A stretch of DNA of 8,959 bases from Acidobacteriota bacterium (GCA_025353435.1 JANXQR010000101.1:1-8959), one strand, 5' to 3'; shown: positions 1-6,916, counted from the first letter of the stretch. Made by a program: numbers and translations. The notes: generated by a model from the letters alone, not told the origin.

Positions 1-148
1 GGTCGTCGCGGCGATCGTTCACCGAGCCTTCTTTGGGTGCGGCGGTCTGAGTCGAGGGCTGGTCGGTAGTGGGCTGGGTCTGTTGTGCGAAGGCCGAACC
101 TGAGGCAACCAGGGCGGCCACAATAAGCGTAGGTACGGTGCGCTTCAT
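1..148 (-). CDS. N-terminus of a secreted protein, truncated by the window edge
   Basis: Reading leftwards from an ATG at 148, 49 codons stay open to the window edge. Residues 1-21 form a classic Sec signal peptide: Lys2-Arg3, a hydrophobic core (LIVAALVASG) and an AFA cleavage site before QQ. The mature start is Gln/Thr/Pro/Ser-rich and then turns charged (NDRRDD), like the low-complexity leader of a periplasmic or outer-membrane protein. The start is well supported: GGAG (plus 155-158) lies 6 bases before the ATG, and a promoter-like pair lies further upstream. No domain is visible in the part present, so the function is unknown. Confidence 0.75.
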   Translation of the reverse strand, partial: MKRTVPTLIVAALVASGSAFAQQTQPTTDQPSTQTAAPKEGSVNDRRDD

Positions 149-172
149 GTGGATCTCCAAGGGGGCCTTTCA

Positions 173-200
173 TTTATATATTCGGCCCACGTTGATCCAA
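173..200 (-). promoter_or_regulatory. Possible sigma70-type promoter for the leftward secreted protein
   Basis: On the minus strand TTGGAT (plus 195-200) is followed after 16 bases by TATAAA (plus 173-178). The -10 lies about 25 bases before the start codon of the leftward gene, leaving a short leader that contains its GGAG ribosome site. Both hexamers are reasonable but not perfect matches to TTGACA and TATAAT. No equally good promoter was found for the rightward gene at 292 in this shared 143-base spacer. Confidence 0.4.
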
Positions 201-291
201 AACACAAGGTTGCCCAGAAAGTTGCACGCGAATTTTCAGTTATGCAGAAAGATATTCGTAACTTTAGTCCACATTACCTGATCGGATAGGC

Positions 292-1089
292 ATGGCTTTT
301 GTTGTTTCGAGGAAGTTCAAATTCGCGTGTTTCACCTTGCTCATTGCGGCGATCGTCGGCGCCCTGGCGTCCCCCGCTAAGCATAATCTCGCGTTTGCGG
401 CGGCAGAAAACACGCAACCCACTCCGGTGCTGGTGGAATTATTCACGTCAGAAGGCTGCTCCGATTGCCCACCTGCGGACGCCTTGTTGCAACGTCTGGA
501 CACAACTCAGTTCGTGCCCGGCGCGTTGGCGATTGTTCTCAGCGAGCACGTGACGTATTGGAATCATCTGGGCTGGCGCGATCCATTTTCCTTCGAGGAC
601 ATGGACACCAGGCAGCAGGACTATTCGGCTCACTTCGGGCTCAAGTCCGTCTACACGCCGCAGATGGTGGTGGACGGCTCAAAGGAATTTGTGGGCAGCG
701 ACAGCAAAGCTCTGACGCTCGCAGTTCAAAACGCAGCTTCGACGGCAAAGCCCCCCGTCGAAATCGTCGATGCACGTTTGCAAAATGGCAAAGCGCTATT
801 TTCTTTACATGGCGGTGAAGGCAACGGCGCGACCCGCTGGTACGGAGCCATCGCGGCAGATGCCACACATTCCGAAGTCGCACGGGGGGAAAACGCCGGC
901 CGCACGTTACACCACGTTGCCGTTGTACGCGTGATCCGCCAACTCAATCGCAAATCGCAAAATCAGGACTTCAGCTTGCCCGTCGAATCCGCGGCAAGCT
1001 CAAGCGGCAGCCTGCGCCTGGTAGTCTTTGCCATCGATCCCCACACCGGCAAAGTTCTCGCCGCGGCGCAGCAAGTCATCAATCGGTAA
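292..1089 (+). CDS. DUF1223 family exported thioredoxin-like protein
   Basis: The 265-residue product has an N-terminal signal peptide: basic RKFK at about 7-10, a hydrophobic core at about 11-26, and an Ala-rich cleavage region near 35-38. The mature protein begins with the DUF1223 signature LVELFTSEGCSDCPPAD, in which Cys56-Ser-Asp-Cys59 forms a CxxC pair on a thioredoxin-like fold. Typical family blocks follow, such as HVTYWNHLGWRDPFS and the YTPQMVVDG segment. Length and order are normal for the family, so the gene looks intact. Family members are predicted secreted proteins with no established reaction. A redox role is suggested by the CxxC pair but is not shown. The start lies behind a weak GGATAGG. 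The gene converges on the Sel1 gene with only 16 bases between stops. Confidence 0.85.
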   Translation: MAFVVSRKFKFACFTLLIAAIVGALASPAKHNLAFAAAENTQPTPVLVELFTSEGCSDCPPADALLQRLDTTQFVPGALAIVLSEHVTYWNHLGWRDPFSFEDMDTRQQDYSAHFGLKSVYTPQMVVDGSKEFVGSDSKALTLAVQNAASTAKPPVEIVDARLQNGKALFSLHGGEGNGATRWYGAIAADATHSEVARGENAGRTLHHVAVVRVIRQLNRKSQNQDFSLPVESAASSSGSLRLVVFAIDPHTGKVLAAAQQVINR

Positions 1090-1105
1090 ACCACCAAACC
1101 CAGCT

Positions 1106-1660
1106 TTACCGCGGATGCGCCGCTTTCCACTTGGCCACGCGATCCTGCACGGCCTGAAGTTCTTCCACCGTGATGCGCGTGCCCACGTTTTGCCGATTCG
1201 CAGCGTACTGATCCTGCCTGGGCGATTTGACCGCGGCAGCAAGGTCCAGCCAGTAATAAGCCTCCGCGTCGCTCTGCGCCACGCCCTGACCCATCACGTA
1301 AAGCATCGCCAGCGTTCCCTGAGCCCCGGCATCTCCCTGCTCGGCGGCCTTGCGGTACCAATCAACTGCCTGTGCCCTGTCGCGCGCCACTCCCCGGCCG
1401 TCGCGATAGAGATCCGCCAGGTGCACTTCAGCCGCGGTATTTCCCCGCTCGGCAGCCTTGCGATACCAATCCGCTGCCTGCTTCAAATCCTGCGGAACGT
1501 CCACGCCGGCTGCAAACCTCTCACCCAGGGAGACCTGTGCGGCCAGGTCGCCGCCCGATGCCTTCGTCAGCAGCCCGGCATCCATCCCCGCCGACTGCGC
1601 AAACCCCACAGAACAAACACCTAATGCTGCAATACTTAAGCTAAAACCATTTAGGTTCAT
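1106..1660 (-). CDS. Exported Sel1-repeat (TPR-like) protein
   Basis: From the ATG at 1660 this encodes 184 residues. A hydrophobic N-terminus (SLSIAALGVCSVGFAQ) looks like a signal peptide with an AQ/S cleavage region. Three consecutive 36-residue Sel1 units follow, recognisable by AAxxxLxxxYxxGxGVxxDxxxAxxWYRKAAxxG, e.g. TAAEVHLADLYRDGRGVARD and DAGAQGTLAMLYVMGQGVAQ. A basic C-terminal helix closes the protein. Sel1 repeats are helical-hairpin scaffolds that bind other proteins, and the partner cannot be told here. The start is uncertain. In-frame alternatives are ATG at 1666 and TTG at 1678 (190 residues, which would add an Arg to an otherwise uncharged signal n-region). None has a good Shine-Dalgarno. 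I chose 1660 because the stop of an upstream ORF overlaps it as ATGA. Confidence 0.8.
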   Translation of the reverse strand: MNLNGFSLSIAALGVCSVGFAQSAGMDAGLLTKASGGDLAAQVSLGERFAAGVDVPQDLKQAADWYRKAAERGNTAAEVHLADLYRDGRGVARDRAQAVDWYRKAAEQGDAGAQGTLAMLYVMGQGVAQSDAEAYYWLDLAAAVKSPRQDQYAANRQNVGTRITVEELQAVQDRVAKWKAAHPR

Positions 1661-1737
1661 ATCCATAAGTCTAAGCAAATCGCTGCCGGCGACAAGATTA
1701 CCAAGTGTGTATTGCGGATCGTTGTTGTCTTCAACAT
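1657..1737 (-). CDS. Possible 26-residue upstream ORF coupled to the Sel1 gene
   Basis: On the minus strand an ATG at 1737 opens a 26-codon ORF (starts MLKTTTIRNTHLVIL, ends LDLWI). It is preceded by GAGGAG (plus 1747-1752) at a 9-base spacing, far better than any ribosome site of the Sel1 gene itself. Its TGA (plus 1657-1659) overlaps the Sel1 ATG (plus 1658-1660) as ATGA, the usual geometry of translational coupling. The peptide resembles nothing I recognise. It could be a leader whose translation delivers ribosomes to the Sel1 start, or a chance ORF. Such short ORFs are common by chance, so confidence is low. Confidence 0.3.
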   Translation of the reverse strand: MLKTTTIRNTHLVILSPAAICLDLWI

Positions 1738-1789
1738 CGAATTACGCTCCTCGGGCCCGCCTGTGCATTCTCCAGCCCCCAAAACGGGC

Positions 1790-1795
1790 TAAAAT
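1790..1795 (+). promoter_or_regulatory. -10-like TAAAAT immediately upstream of glyA
   Basis: TAAAAT ends 6 bases before the glyA ATG, so transcription would be expected to begin at or within a base or two of the start codon. No Shine-Dalgarno precedes either ATG (1802 or 1814). No convincing -35 hexamer is seen at 16-18 bases; the nearest candidate is the weak GTGCAT region around 1763-1769. The arrangement fits a leaderless transcript, but a single hexamer match in an AT-rich patch is weak evidence. Confidence 0.35.
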
Positions 1796-1801
1796 TCTTG
1801 C

Positions 1802-3082
1802 ATGACCGATCGCATGACTCTCCCCCTTGCCCAGGCAGATCCGGAAGTAGCCGCCGCTCTCGAACAGGAAACCCTCCGCCAGCACGAGGGCCTGGAGATG
1901 ATTGCCAGCGAAAACTTTGTCTCCGAAGCCGTGCTTGAAGCCGCTGGCTCCGTGTTCACCAACAAGTATGCGGAGGGCTATCCAGGCCGCCGCTACTACG
2001 GTGGATGCGAGTACTCCGACGTGGTCGAAAACCTGGCGCGCGATCGTGCCCTCAAAATCTTTGGCGCCGAGCATGCCAACGTGCAACCGCACTCCGGTTC
2101 GCAGGCCAACGCCGCCGCCTACATGGCGGTGCTGCAGGCGGGCGACACCATCCTGGGCCTCGACCTTGCCCATGGAGGCCACCTCACTCACGGCCACAAA
2201 CTCAGCTTCAGCGGCAAGCTTTACCGCACCACCTTCTACTCCGTCCATCGTGACACGGAGCTCATTGACTACGATGAGCTCGAGGCCACCGCACTCCGCG
2301 AAAAGCCCAAAGTCATCATCGGCGGAGGCAGCGCCTATCCTCGCCTGTGGGACTTCGCACGCATGCGCGCCATCGCGGACAAAGTTGGCGCGGTTTACAT
2401 CTTCGACATGGCGCATATCGCCGGTCTCGTCGCCGGTGGCGCGCATCCCTCGCCGGTGCCGCACGCACACATCACCACCACCACCACCCACAAGACGCTG
2501 CGCGGCCCCCGCGCCGGCTTGATCCTGTGTGGCAAGGACCTCGCAGCAGCCGTCGACAGGGCAGTCTTTCCCGGGCAGCAGGGCGGCCCGCTGGTGCATA
2601 TCATTGCGGCAAAGGCCGTAGCGTTTGGTGAAGCGCTGCGCCCCGAGTTCCGCACGTACGCCCGCCAAATCGTCGATAACTGCCAGGCGCTTGCCCAGGG
2701 CATGCAGGAGGCCGGATATCGCATCGTCTCCGGCGGAACCGACAACCACCTCATCCTCGTCGACGTGTTCGCCAAAGGCATCCTCGGCTCTGAAGCTGAG
2801 CTTGCCCTCGGCAAGGCTGGCATCACGGTCAACAAGAATGCCATTCCTTACGACGTGAACCCGCCGCTCAAACCATCCGGCATTCGCATCGGCACGCCGG
2901 CACTCACCACACGCGGCATGCTGGAGCCGGAGATGCGCCAGATTGCCAAATGGATTGCCCGTGCCCTCGAACAGCGCAATGACGACGCAGCCCTCGATCG
3001 CATTCGCGGAGAAGTATCTGAGCTGGCCAATCAATTCCCGCTCTACGCGTGGCGTCGCCAGCCGGCAACCGTAAGTGCATAG
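1802..3082 (+). CDS. glyA: Serine hydroxymethyltransferase
   Basis: This 426-residue cytoplasmic PLP enzyme interconverts serine plus tetrahydrofolate with glycine plus 5,10-methylene-tetrahydrofolate, the main source of one-carbon units. Full-length SHMT landmarks are present in order: GLEMIASENFVS near the N-terminus, NKYAEGYPGRRYYGGCEYSD, the substrate/cofactor segment QPHSGSQANAAAYMA, LDLAHGGHLTHG, the DMAHIAGLVAGG segment with the conserved Asp-Met-Ala-His, and TTTTTHKTLRGPRAG, where Lys231 is the Schiff-base lysine. The C-terminus carries the usual NAIPYDVNPPLKPSGIRIGTPALTTRG. Length is typical and nothing is missing. The ATG at 1802 is chosen to give the usual short N-terminal extension; ATG at 1814 is possible. 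No riboswitch-like leader is visible, and the gene is not in an evident operon. Confidence 0.97.
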   Translation: MTDRMTLPLAQADPEVAAALEQETLRQHEGLEMIASENFVSEAVLEAAGSVFTNKYAEGYPGRRYYGGCEYSDVVENLARDRALKIFGAEHANVQPHSGSQANAAAYMAVLQAGDTILGLDLAHGGHLTHGHKLSFSGKLYRTTFYSVHRDTELIDYDELEATALREKPKVIIGGGSAYPRLWDFARMRAIADKVGAVYIFDMAHIAGLVAGGAHPSPVPHAHITTTTTHKTLRGPRAGLILCGKDLAAAVDRAVFPGQQGGPLVHIIAAKAVAFGEALRPEFRTYARQIVDNCQALAQGMQEAGYRIVSGGTDNHLILVDVFAKGILGSEAELALGKAGITVNKNAIPYDVNPPLKPSGIRIGTPALTTRGMLEPEMRQIAKWIARALEQRNDDAALDRIRGEVSELANQFPLYAWRRQPATVSA

Positions 3083-3228
3083 AAACAGGAATCGAACAGC
3101 ATTACTAACTCCCGGCGCCTGCGCTTATTAACTTTGCACGGCAACTTCCATTCATAGGGTGGGTTGCATCCAATGTGTAAGGTGTAGGTTGCCTCGATCG
3201 TGCGACTAAGTTCCGCGATGAGGCATCC

Positions 3229-3234
3229 GGGAGG
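3229..3234 (+). promoter_or_regulatory. Strong Shine-Dalgarno of the His/Asp-rich protein gene
   Basis: GGGAGG lies 5 bases before the ATG at 3240 and fixes that start. It is much stronger than the ribosome sites of the neighbouring glyA and GH3 genes, suggesting efficient translation of this secreted protein. Confidence 0.7.
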
Positions 3235-3239
3235 AAAGT

Positions 3240-3842
3240 ATGCGCGCAGCGCACATTGCTTTATCGACACTGCTGGTTATCTGTGTTCCGGCATTTGCCC
3301 AGCATGATGAGGACCGCGGTCACGGCGACAAGGATCGTCAAGAACATCCAGCCCCGCGCCGTGGACCCGATCCGTATCACGTAGATAACCATCAGAAGGC
3401 GCCGGACCGCGGACGCGGAGATGATCACGGCGACCGCGGAAAACAAGACGATCACCGCAATCAGGGCGACCAACGGCGCGACTACCGCGATCAACCTGAC
3501 CATCCCAATGCGCCCCACGTCGACAACGGCAGAGTGTGGGTTGGCCATGACTCTGGCCGCGACGACGACCACTATCGCACGGATCATCCGTGGGAGCACG
3601 GGCGCTGGGGTGGCGGCTTCGGCCCTCGCCATGTCTGGCACCTCGGCGGCGGCGACCGCGATCGTTTCATGTTCAACAACTGGTATTGGAGAGTCGCGCC
3701 CTGGGATGATCCCTATGTCGATGGGTGGTATTGGGACCGCGATAACATCGTAATCTACGACGATCCGGATCATGTGGGCTGGTATCTCGCCTACAATCCC
3801 CGCCTCGGCGTTTACGTCCACGTCGAGTATCTTGGGCAGTAA
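3240..3842 (+). CDS. Secreted His/Asp/Trp-rich protein of unknown function
   Basis: The 200-residue product begins with a clear Sec signal peptide (IALSTLLVICVPAFA, cleavage after Ala20 before QHDED). Residues about 22-90 are low-complexity and extremely hydrophilic, made of Asp, His, Arg, Gly and Gln in DDH, DHR and RGD-like runs. Residues about 95-200 look folded and are aromatic-rich: WVGHDSGRDDDHY, DHPWEHGRWGGGFGPRHVW, NNWYWRVAPWDDPYV, then a tail with YDDPDHVGWYLAYN. In total I count 18 His and 10 Trp. The aromatic C-terminal block matches a type of exported protein I associate with acidobacterial genomes, usually left as hypothetical. Abundant His/Asp suggests metal binding in the periplasm, but this is inference. 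The gene stands alone, with a strong ribosome site and its own terminator. Confidence 0.8.
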   Translation: MRAAHIALSTLLVICVPAFAQHDEDRGHGDKDRQEHPAPRRGPDPYHVDNHQKAPDRGRGDDHGDRGKQDDHRNQGDQRRDYRDQPDHPNAPHVDNGRVWVGHDSGRDDDHYRTDHPWEHGRWGGGFGPRHVWHLGGGDRDRFMFNNWYWRVAPWDDPYVDGWYWDRDNIVIYDDPDHVGWYLAYNPRLGVYVHVEYLGQ

Positions 3843-3861
3843 CTAAATGAAATGCAAAAGG

Positions 3862-3891
3862 GGGCAGGCCTTGAGCCTGCCCTCGCTTTTT
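3862..3891 (+). terminator. Intrinsic terminator after the His/Asp-rich gene
   Basis: GGGCAGGC (3862-3869) pairs perfectly with GCCTGCCC (3875-3882) around a 5-base loop. A run of five T follows at 3887-3891. It starts 20 bases after the stop codon and separates this gene from the GH3 gene, which must therefore have its own promoter somewhere in 3892-4034. Confidence 0.85.
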
Positions 3892-4034
3892 GCTGAGCAC
3901 ATTGAATCCAGCTTTTCTCCAGGTTCAGTTTCGAGAAAATGACCTTCGTAGAGGGAATGCACTACTATGTCTCTGCTCTCGGGATTAGATCCCAAACGGT
4001 TCTCTCCAAATGGGGCAGAAAGGCAAATGGATTC

Positions 4035-6284
4035 ATGATGGAACATCAGTTCAAAAAAAACATCGTTGGCTCGGTCATTCTAATGACCGCTCTCTTCACC
4101 GCCTCACGGGCGAGTGCTCAGTTTCCTGGAATGCCTCAACCAAAACACTATGAATGGTCTGATAGCAGCCTGGCGCCCGACGCGCGCGCCGACCTGGTCA
4201 TCAAGGAGATGACACTCGACGAAAAAATGCTGCTCCTGCACGGGCAAGGACTGTCTTTCTTCTCCACTGGGCCGACGGAGTCAAATGGAGGCGCAGGTTA
4301 CACAAAAGCGATTCCACGGTTGGGGATTCCAGCAATTCAGATGGCGGATTCGGCGTACGGAGTCACGCAAGGAGCGGGAAGAGGGCGCTACTCCACGGCA
4401 TTGCCCAACGATCTGGCAGCGGCATCATCATGGGATCCGCAGGCGGCGTTTGAATATGGTGCACTGATCGGGCGCGAGTTGCGCGCAGAAGGCTACAGTA
4501 TGTCGCTGGGCGGCGGCGTCAACCTTACGCGTGAGCCGCGAAACGGCCGCACCTTCGAGTACCAGGGTGAAGACCCGCTCCTCGCAGGTACACTGGCCGG
4601 CAACTTCGTGAAAGGCGTACAGTCGCAGAACATCATCGGCGATCTGAAGCATTACGCCATCAATGACCAGGAGAGCGGACGCGATGCAGTGAATGCGAAC
4701 ATCGACAAGCGATCTATGCGCGAAACCGATCTGCGCGCTTTTGAGATCGCACTGGGCATCTCCGATGCCGGCGGCGTCATGTGTTCCTATAACCGCGTCA
4801 ATGGCGACTACGCATGCGAGAACCAGTATTTGCTGGGCGACATCCTCAAGAAGAATTTTAAGTTCAAGGGATTTGTCCTCTCGGATTGGGGAGGAACGCA
4901 TTCCGCGGCTAAGGCGTCGCATGCGGGACTCGATCAGGAGCAGCCCGGCGCGTACTTCTTCGGAGATGATCTGAAGAAATCGGTGGAGAGTGGCGAGGTG
5001 TCACAGGATGAGTTGAACGACCATGTTCACCGCGTTCTGCGCACCATCTTTGCAGTCGGGCTGTTCGATCATCCGGTAATGACGCAAGTTCCTGACGTGT
5101 TTCGCGGAGCAGATCTGGCGCAGAGCATTGCGGAAAAGAGCATAGTCCTGCTGAAGAATAAAGGCGCTGTCTTGCCGCTCAAAAGTATTCGCACAGTTGC
5201 GGTAATTGGCGGACATGCTGACGTTGGAGTGCTCAGTGGCGGCGGCTCTGCGCAGGTGGAACCGCCCGGAGGCTCGCCCGTTCCTCCTCCTCACTCGAAT
5301 GACCCAATGTCGGCCTTTATCCGCCCGCTCTGGATGCCAAGTTCTCCGTTGAAGGCGCTGACAGCAAAGTTACCCGATGCCAAGGTGAGTTACACCGCGG
5401 GAGACGATCCAGCCACGGCAGCGGCCGCAGCAAAGCAGGCAGACGTGGCAATCGTCTTTGCCTATCAGTGGGAGTCGGAAGGGTCTGATCTACCCACATT
5501 GGGTCTCGCTGCGGAGCAGAACAAGCTCATCGAAACCGTAGCGGATGCGAATCCGAAGACCATCGTCGTGCTTGAGACCGGAAGCCCTGCAACCATGCCC
5601 TGGATCGACAAGGTTGCGGCGGTTGTAGAAGCGTGGTATCCGGGAATTCGCGGTGCTGAGGCGCTGGCCAACATTCTCTCTGGCGCGGTAAATCCCACCG
5701 GTAAACTCGCCGTCACTTTCCCTAAGAGCGATGCGGATCTGCCGCATCCGACTCTGGTGCTTCCGCCGCCTGAATCAAAGCCTAACTATGCGGCAATGAC
5801 GGACTTTTCCGACTTCATGAAGATAGCCGCAAAGGGCCTTCCGCCGTTCCAGACAACCTACAACGAAAAACTGGAGGTTGGATACAAGTGGTATGACGCG
5901 CAGAAGAAGCCCGTGCTCTTCCCGTTCGGCTTCGGACTGTCGTACACCACTTACGCCTACTCCGGACTCAAGGCAACGCCAGGTGATTCAACCGCAGTCG
6001 CGTTCACCGTTAAGAACACAGGCAAACTCGCCGGCACTGAGATTGCGCAGGTCTACGCATCGCTACCGGACTCCGCGGGAGAGCCGCCCAAGCGCCTGGT
6101 TGGTTGGGTTCGCGTGGATCTTGCGCCCGGCGAGTCAAAGCAGGTTAGCGTATCGGTAAGCCGCGACCAGCTCACTGTTTATGACGAGGCCTCTGACTCG
6201 TGGAAGCTCGTTCCCGGGAGCTACGGCATTCGGGTCGGCGGCTCGTCGCAGGACCTCCCCTTGCAACAGGCAATTTCTTTCTAG
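4035..6284 (+). CDS. Exported glycoside hydrolase family 3 beta-glycosidase (likely beta-glucosidase)
   Basis: From the ATG at 4035 the product is 749 residues. A signal peptide (FKKNIVGSVILMTALFTASRASA) directs it to the periplasm or outside. GH3 architecture follows in order. The TIM-barrel domain has MTLDEKMLLLHGQG, the NGRTFEYQGEDPLLAG segment, the substrate-binding Lys205-His206 in LKHYAINDQESGRD, and the catalytic nucleophile Asp284 in GFVLSDWGG. The alpha/beta sandwich begins near AEKSIVLLKNKGAVLPL; Glu480 or Glu482 in QWESEGSD is the likely acid/base. A C-terminal fibronectin-III-like domain covers roughly the last 120 residues. The retaining mechanism is known for GH3. The substrate (cello-oligosaccharide, xylo-oligosaccharide or other) cannot be read from sequence. 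The reading frame is open further upstream to ATG 3939, but that extension would bury the signal peptide. ATG 4038 is equally possible. The gene appears monocistronic. Confidence 0.93.
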   Translation: MMEHQFKKNIVGSVILMTALFTASRASAQFPGMPQPKHYEWSDSSLAPDARADLVIKEMTLDEKMLLLHGQGLSFFSTGPTESNGGAGYTKAIPRLGIPAIQMADSAYGVTQGAGRGRYSTALPNDLAAASSWDPQAAFEYGALIGRELRAEGYSMSLGGGVNLTREPRNGRTFEYQGEDPLLAGTLAGNFVKGVQSQNIIGDLKHYAINDQESGRDAVNANIDKRSMRETDLRAFEIALGISDAGGVMCSYNRVNGDYACENQYLLGDILKKNFKFKGFVLSDWGGTHSAAKASHAGLDQEQPGAYFFGDDLKKSVESGEVSQDELNDHVHRVLRTIFAVGLFDHPVMTQVPDVFRGADLAQSIAEKSIVLLKNKGAVLPLKSIRTVAVIGGHADVGVLSGGGSAQVEPPGGSPVPPPHSNDPMSAFIRPLWMPSSPLKALTAKLPDAKVSYTAGDDPATAAAAAKQADVAIVFAYQWESEGSDLPTLGLAAEQNKLIETVADANPKTIVVLETGSPATMPWIDKVAAVVEAWYPGIRGAEALANILSGAVNPTGKLAVTFPKSDADLPHPTLVLPPPESKPNYAAMTDFSDFMKIAAKGLPPFQTTYNEKLEVGYKWYDAQKKPVLFPFGFGLSYTTYAYSGLKATPGDSTAVAFTVKNTGKLAGTEIAQVYASLPDSAGEPPKRLVGWVRVDLAPGESKQVSVSVSRDQLTVYDEASDSWKLVPGSYGIRVGGSSQDLPLQQAISF

Positions 6285-6295
6285 GTGAGAAACAA

Positions 6296-6332
6296 CGGCC
6301 GCCAGCAGAGCATATCGATTTGCTGGCGGCCG
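6296..6332 (+). terminator. Perfect 12-bp inverted repeat after the GH3 gene, possible terminator without a T tract
   Basis: CGGCCGCCAGCA (6296-6307) is perfectly complementary to TGCTGGCGGCCG (6321-6332) around a 13-base loop. It begins 11 bases after the GH3 stop codon, the usual place for a transcription end or a 3' protective hairpin. The bases after it (CTTCGCACC) are not T-rich, so it is not a textbook intrinsic terminator. It may stabilise the 3' end or act with Rho. Confidence 0.55.
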
Positions 6333-6482
6333 CTTCGCACCAATCCCTTAACTCATGGCGCCTGCCTTGAAACCTTGAAATTTCGCATCATCGCCAAGTA
6401 CCTAATCGAATGCTTGGTCGTAAACGATTGGTCGGCCCGTAGACTTCACCCATCTTTAGCCCGCAGCTAAATAATGCATTGG

Positions 6483-6516
6483 CTTCAACCGCCACCATTG
6501 CACAGATGGCGTGAAG
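6483..6516. other. Bulged stem-loop in the non-coding stretch
   Basis: CTTCA (6483-6487) pairs with TGAAG (6512-6516) and CGCCA (6490-6494) with TGGCG (6507-6511). This gives 10 base pairs with a two-base bulge (AC) and a 12-base loop. A smaller TTTAGC/GCTAAA hairpin (6455-6471) lies just before it. No T tract follows either. They could be part of a structured RNA or a decayed repeat, or be chance. Strand cannot be assigned. Confidence 0.25.
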
Positions 6517-6673
6517 ACGAAAGTTACTGCGGGATACATAGGCCAGCGGGGCGGAATTCAAATGCTATTGCCATGCCGGGCATTCCCTGACTAGGTTCGA
6601 ATTTCGGCGCCGTTAAGATAATCGACAACGTGTTAGTCGCCAATGCGCAATATTATGAGCTATTCTGTAGCCT

Positions 6674-6916
6674 ATGGCGATTGATTCAATTCTCTCTCAA
6701 ATCGATGCTGAAATTGCACGACTGACACAGGTCAGGAAGTTGCTGGCTGGATCGGGTGCTATCACCATCACCGCGCCGAAGCGCAAGACGAAGTCTGCGC
6801 CGGCGAAAAAAACAAAGAAGACCCGTGTTCTGAGCCTGGATGCGCGCAAACGGATTGCCGATGCGCAGCGCAAGCGTTGGGCCGCCCAGAAGTCCAAGAG
6901 CAAGAAGGAAGCTTAA
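6674..6916 (+). CDS. Small basic protein with coiled-coil N-terminus, possible nucleic-acid binder
   Basis: The 80-residue product has three parts. Residues about 1-26 (MAIDSILSQIDAEIARLTQV) form an amphipathic helix that could dimerise. Residues about 35-50 are a Lys-rich linker resembling histone-tail or AT-hook-like sequence (KRKTKSAPAKKTKKTR). Residues about 51-78 contain a basic helix, LSLDARKRIADAQRKRWAAQ. The last motif (LSxxARxRIxxAQxxRWA) recurs in small basic bacterial proteins I associate with DNA or RNA binding, but I cannot name a characterised family. The strong charge and clear division argue that this is a real gene despite a poor ribosome site before the ATG. It converges with the gene at 6972, with 55 bases between stops and no clear terminator between them. 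Confidence 0.7.
   Translation: MAIDSILSQIDAEIARLTQVRKLLAGSGAITITAPKRKTKSAPAKKTKKTRVLSLDARKRIADAQRKRWAAQKSKSKKEA

Larger units (their letters stand above)
6285..6673. other. Non-coding stretch between the GH3 and small basic protein genes
   Basis: These 389 bases contain no convincing gene on either strand. A 61-codon plus-strand frame beginning at a GTG just after the GH3 stop has no ribosome site and unremarkable composition. What can be seen are three fold-back elements: a 12-bp perfect inverted repeat at 6296-6332, a small TTTAGC/GCTAAA hairpin at 6455-6471, and a bulged 10-bp stem at 6483-6516. No good promoter for the gene at 6674 was identified; an AT-rich patch (AATATTATG, about 6649-6657) is the nearest candidate. 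No tRNA-like or transposon-end structure is evident. Confidence 0.5.

Noticed and set aside
1028..1624. 198-codon plus-strand frame overlapping the end of the DUF1223 gene and the Sel1 gene
   Set aside because: It overlaps two well-supported genes, and the repeats in it are the antisense of the Sel1 units.
2471..2490. Short ACC/CAC triplet run that looks like a microsatellite
   Set aside because: It encodes the threonine run before the catalytic lysine of glyA, a normal family motif.
1742..3034. 430-codon open frame on the minus strand opposite glyA
   Set aside because: It lies antisense to a complete, recognisable glyA. Its length reflects high GC and codon bias, and its translation has no recognisable domain.
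3261..3821. 186-codon minus-strand frame rich in Ile/Val/Ala opposite the His/Asp-rich gene
   Set aside because: The composition is the complement of GAC, CAC and GAT codons. The plus-strand frame has the signal peptide, strong ribosome site and terminator.
3939..4034. N-terminal extension of the GH3 protein to an in-frame ATG at 3939
   Set aside because: It would put 32 mostly polar residues before a good signal peptide and has no clear ribosome site; the ATG at 4035 or 4038 gives a normal exported GH3 enzyme.
6285..6470. 61-codon frame starting with GTG directly after the GH3 stop
   Set aside because: It has no ribosome site, runs through a 12-bp inverted repeat, and gives an unremarkable peptide.
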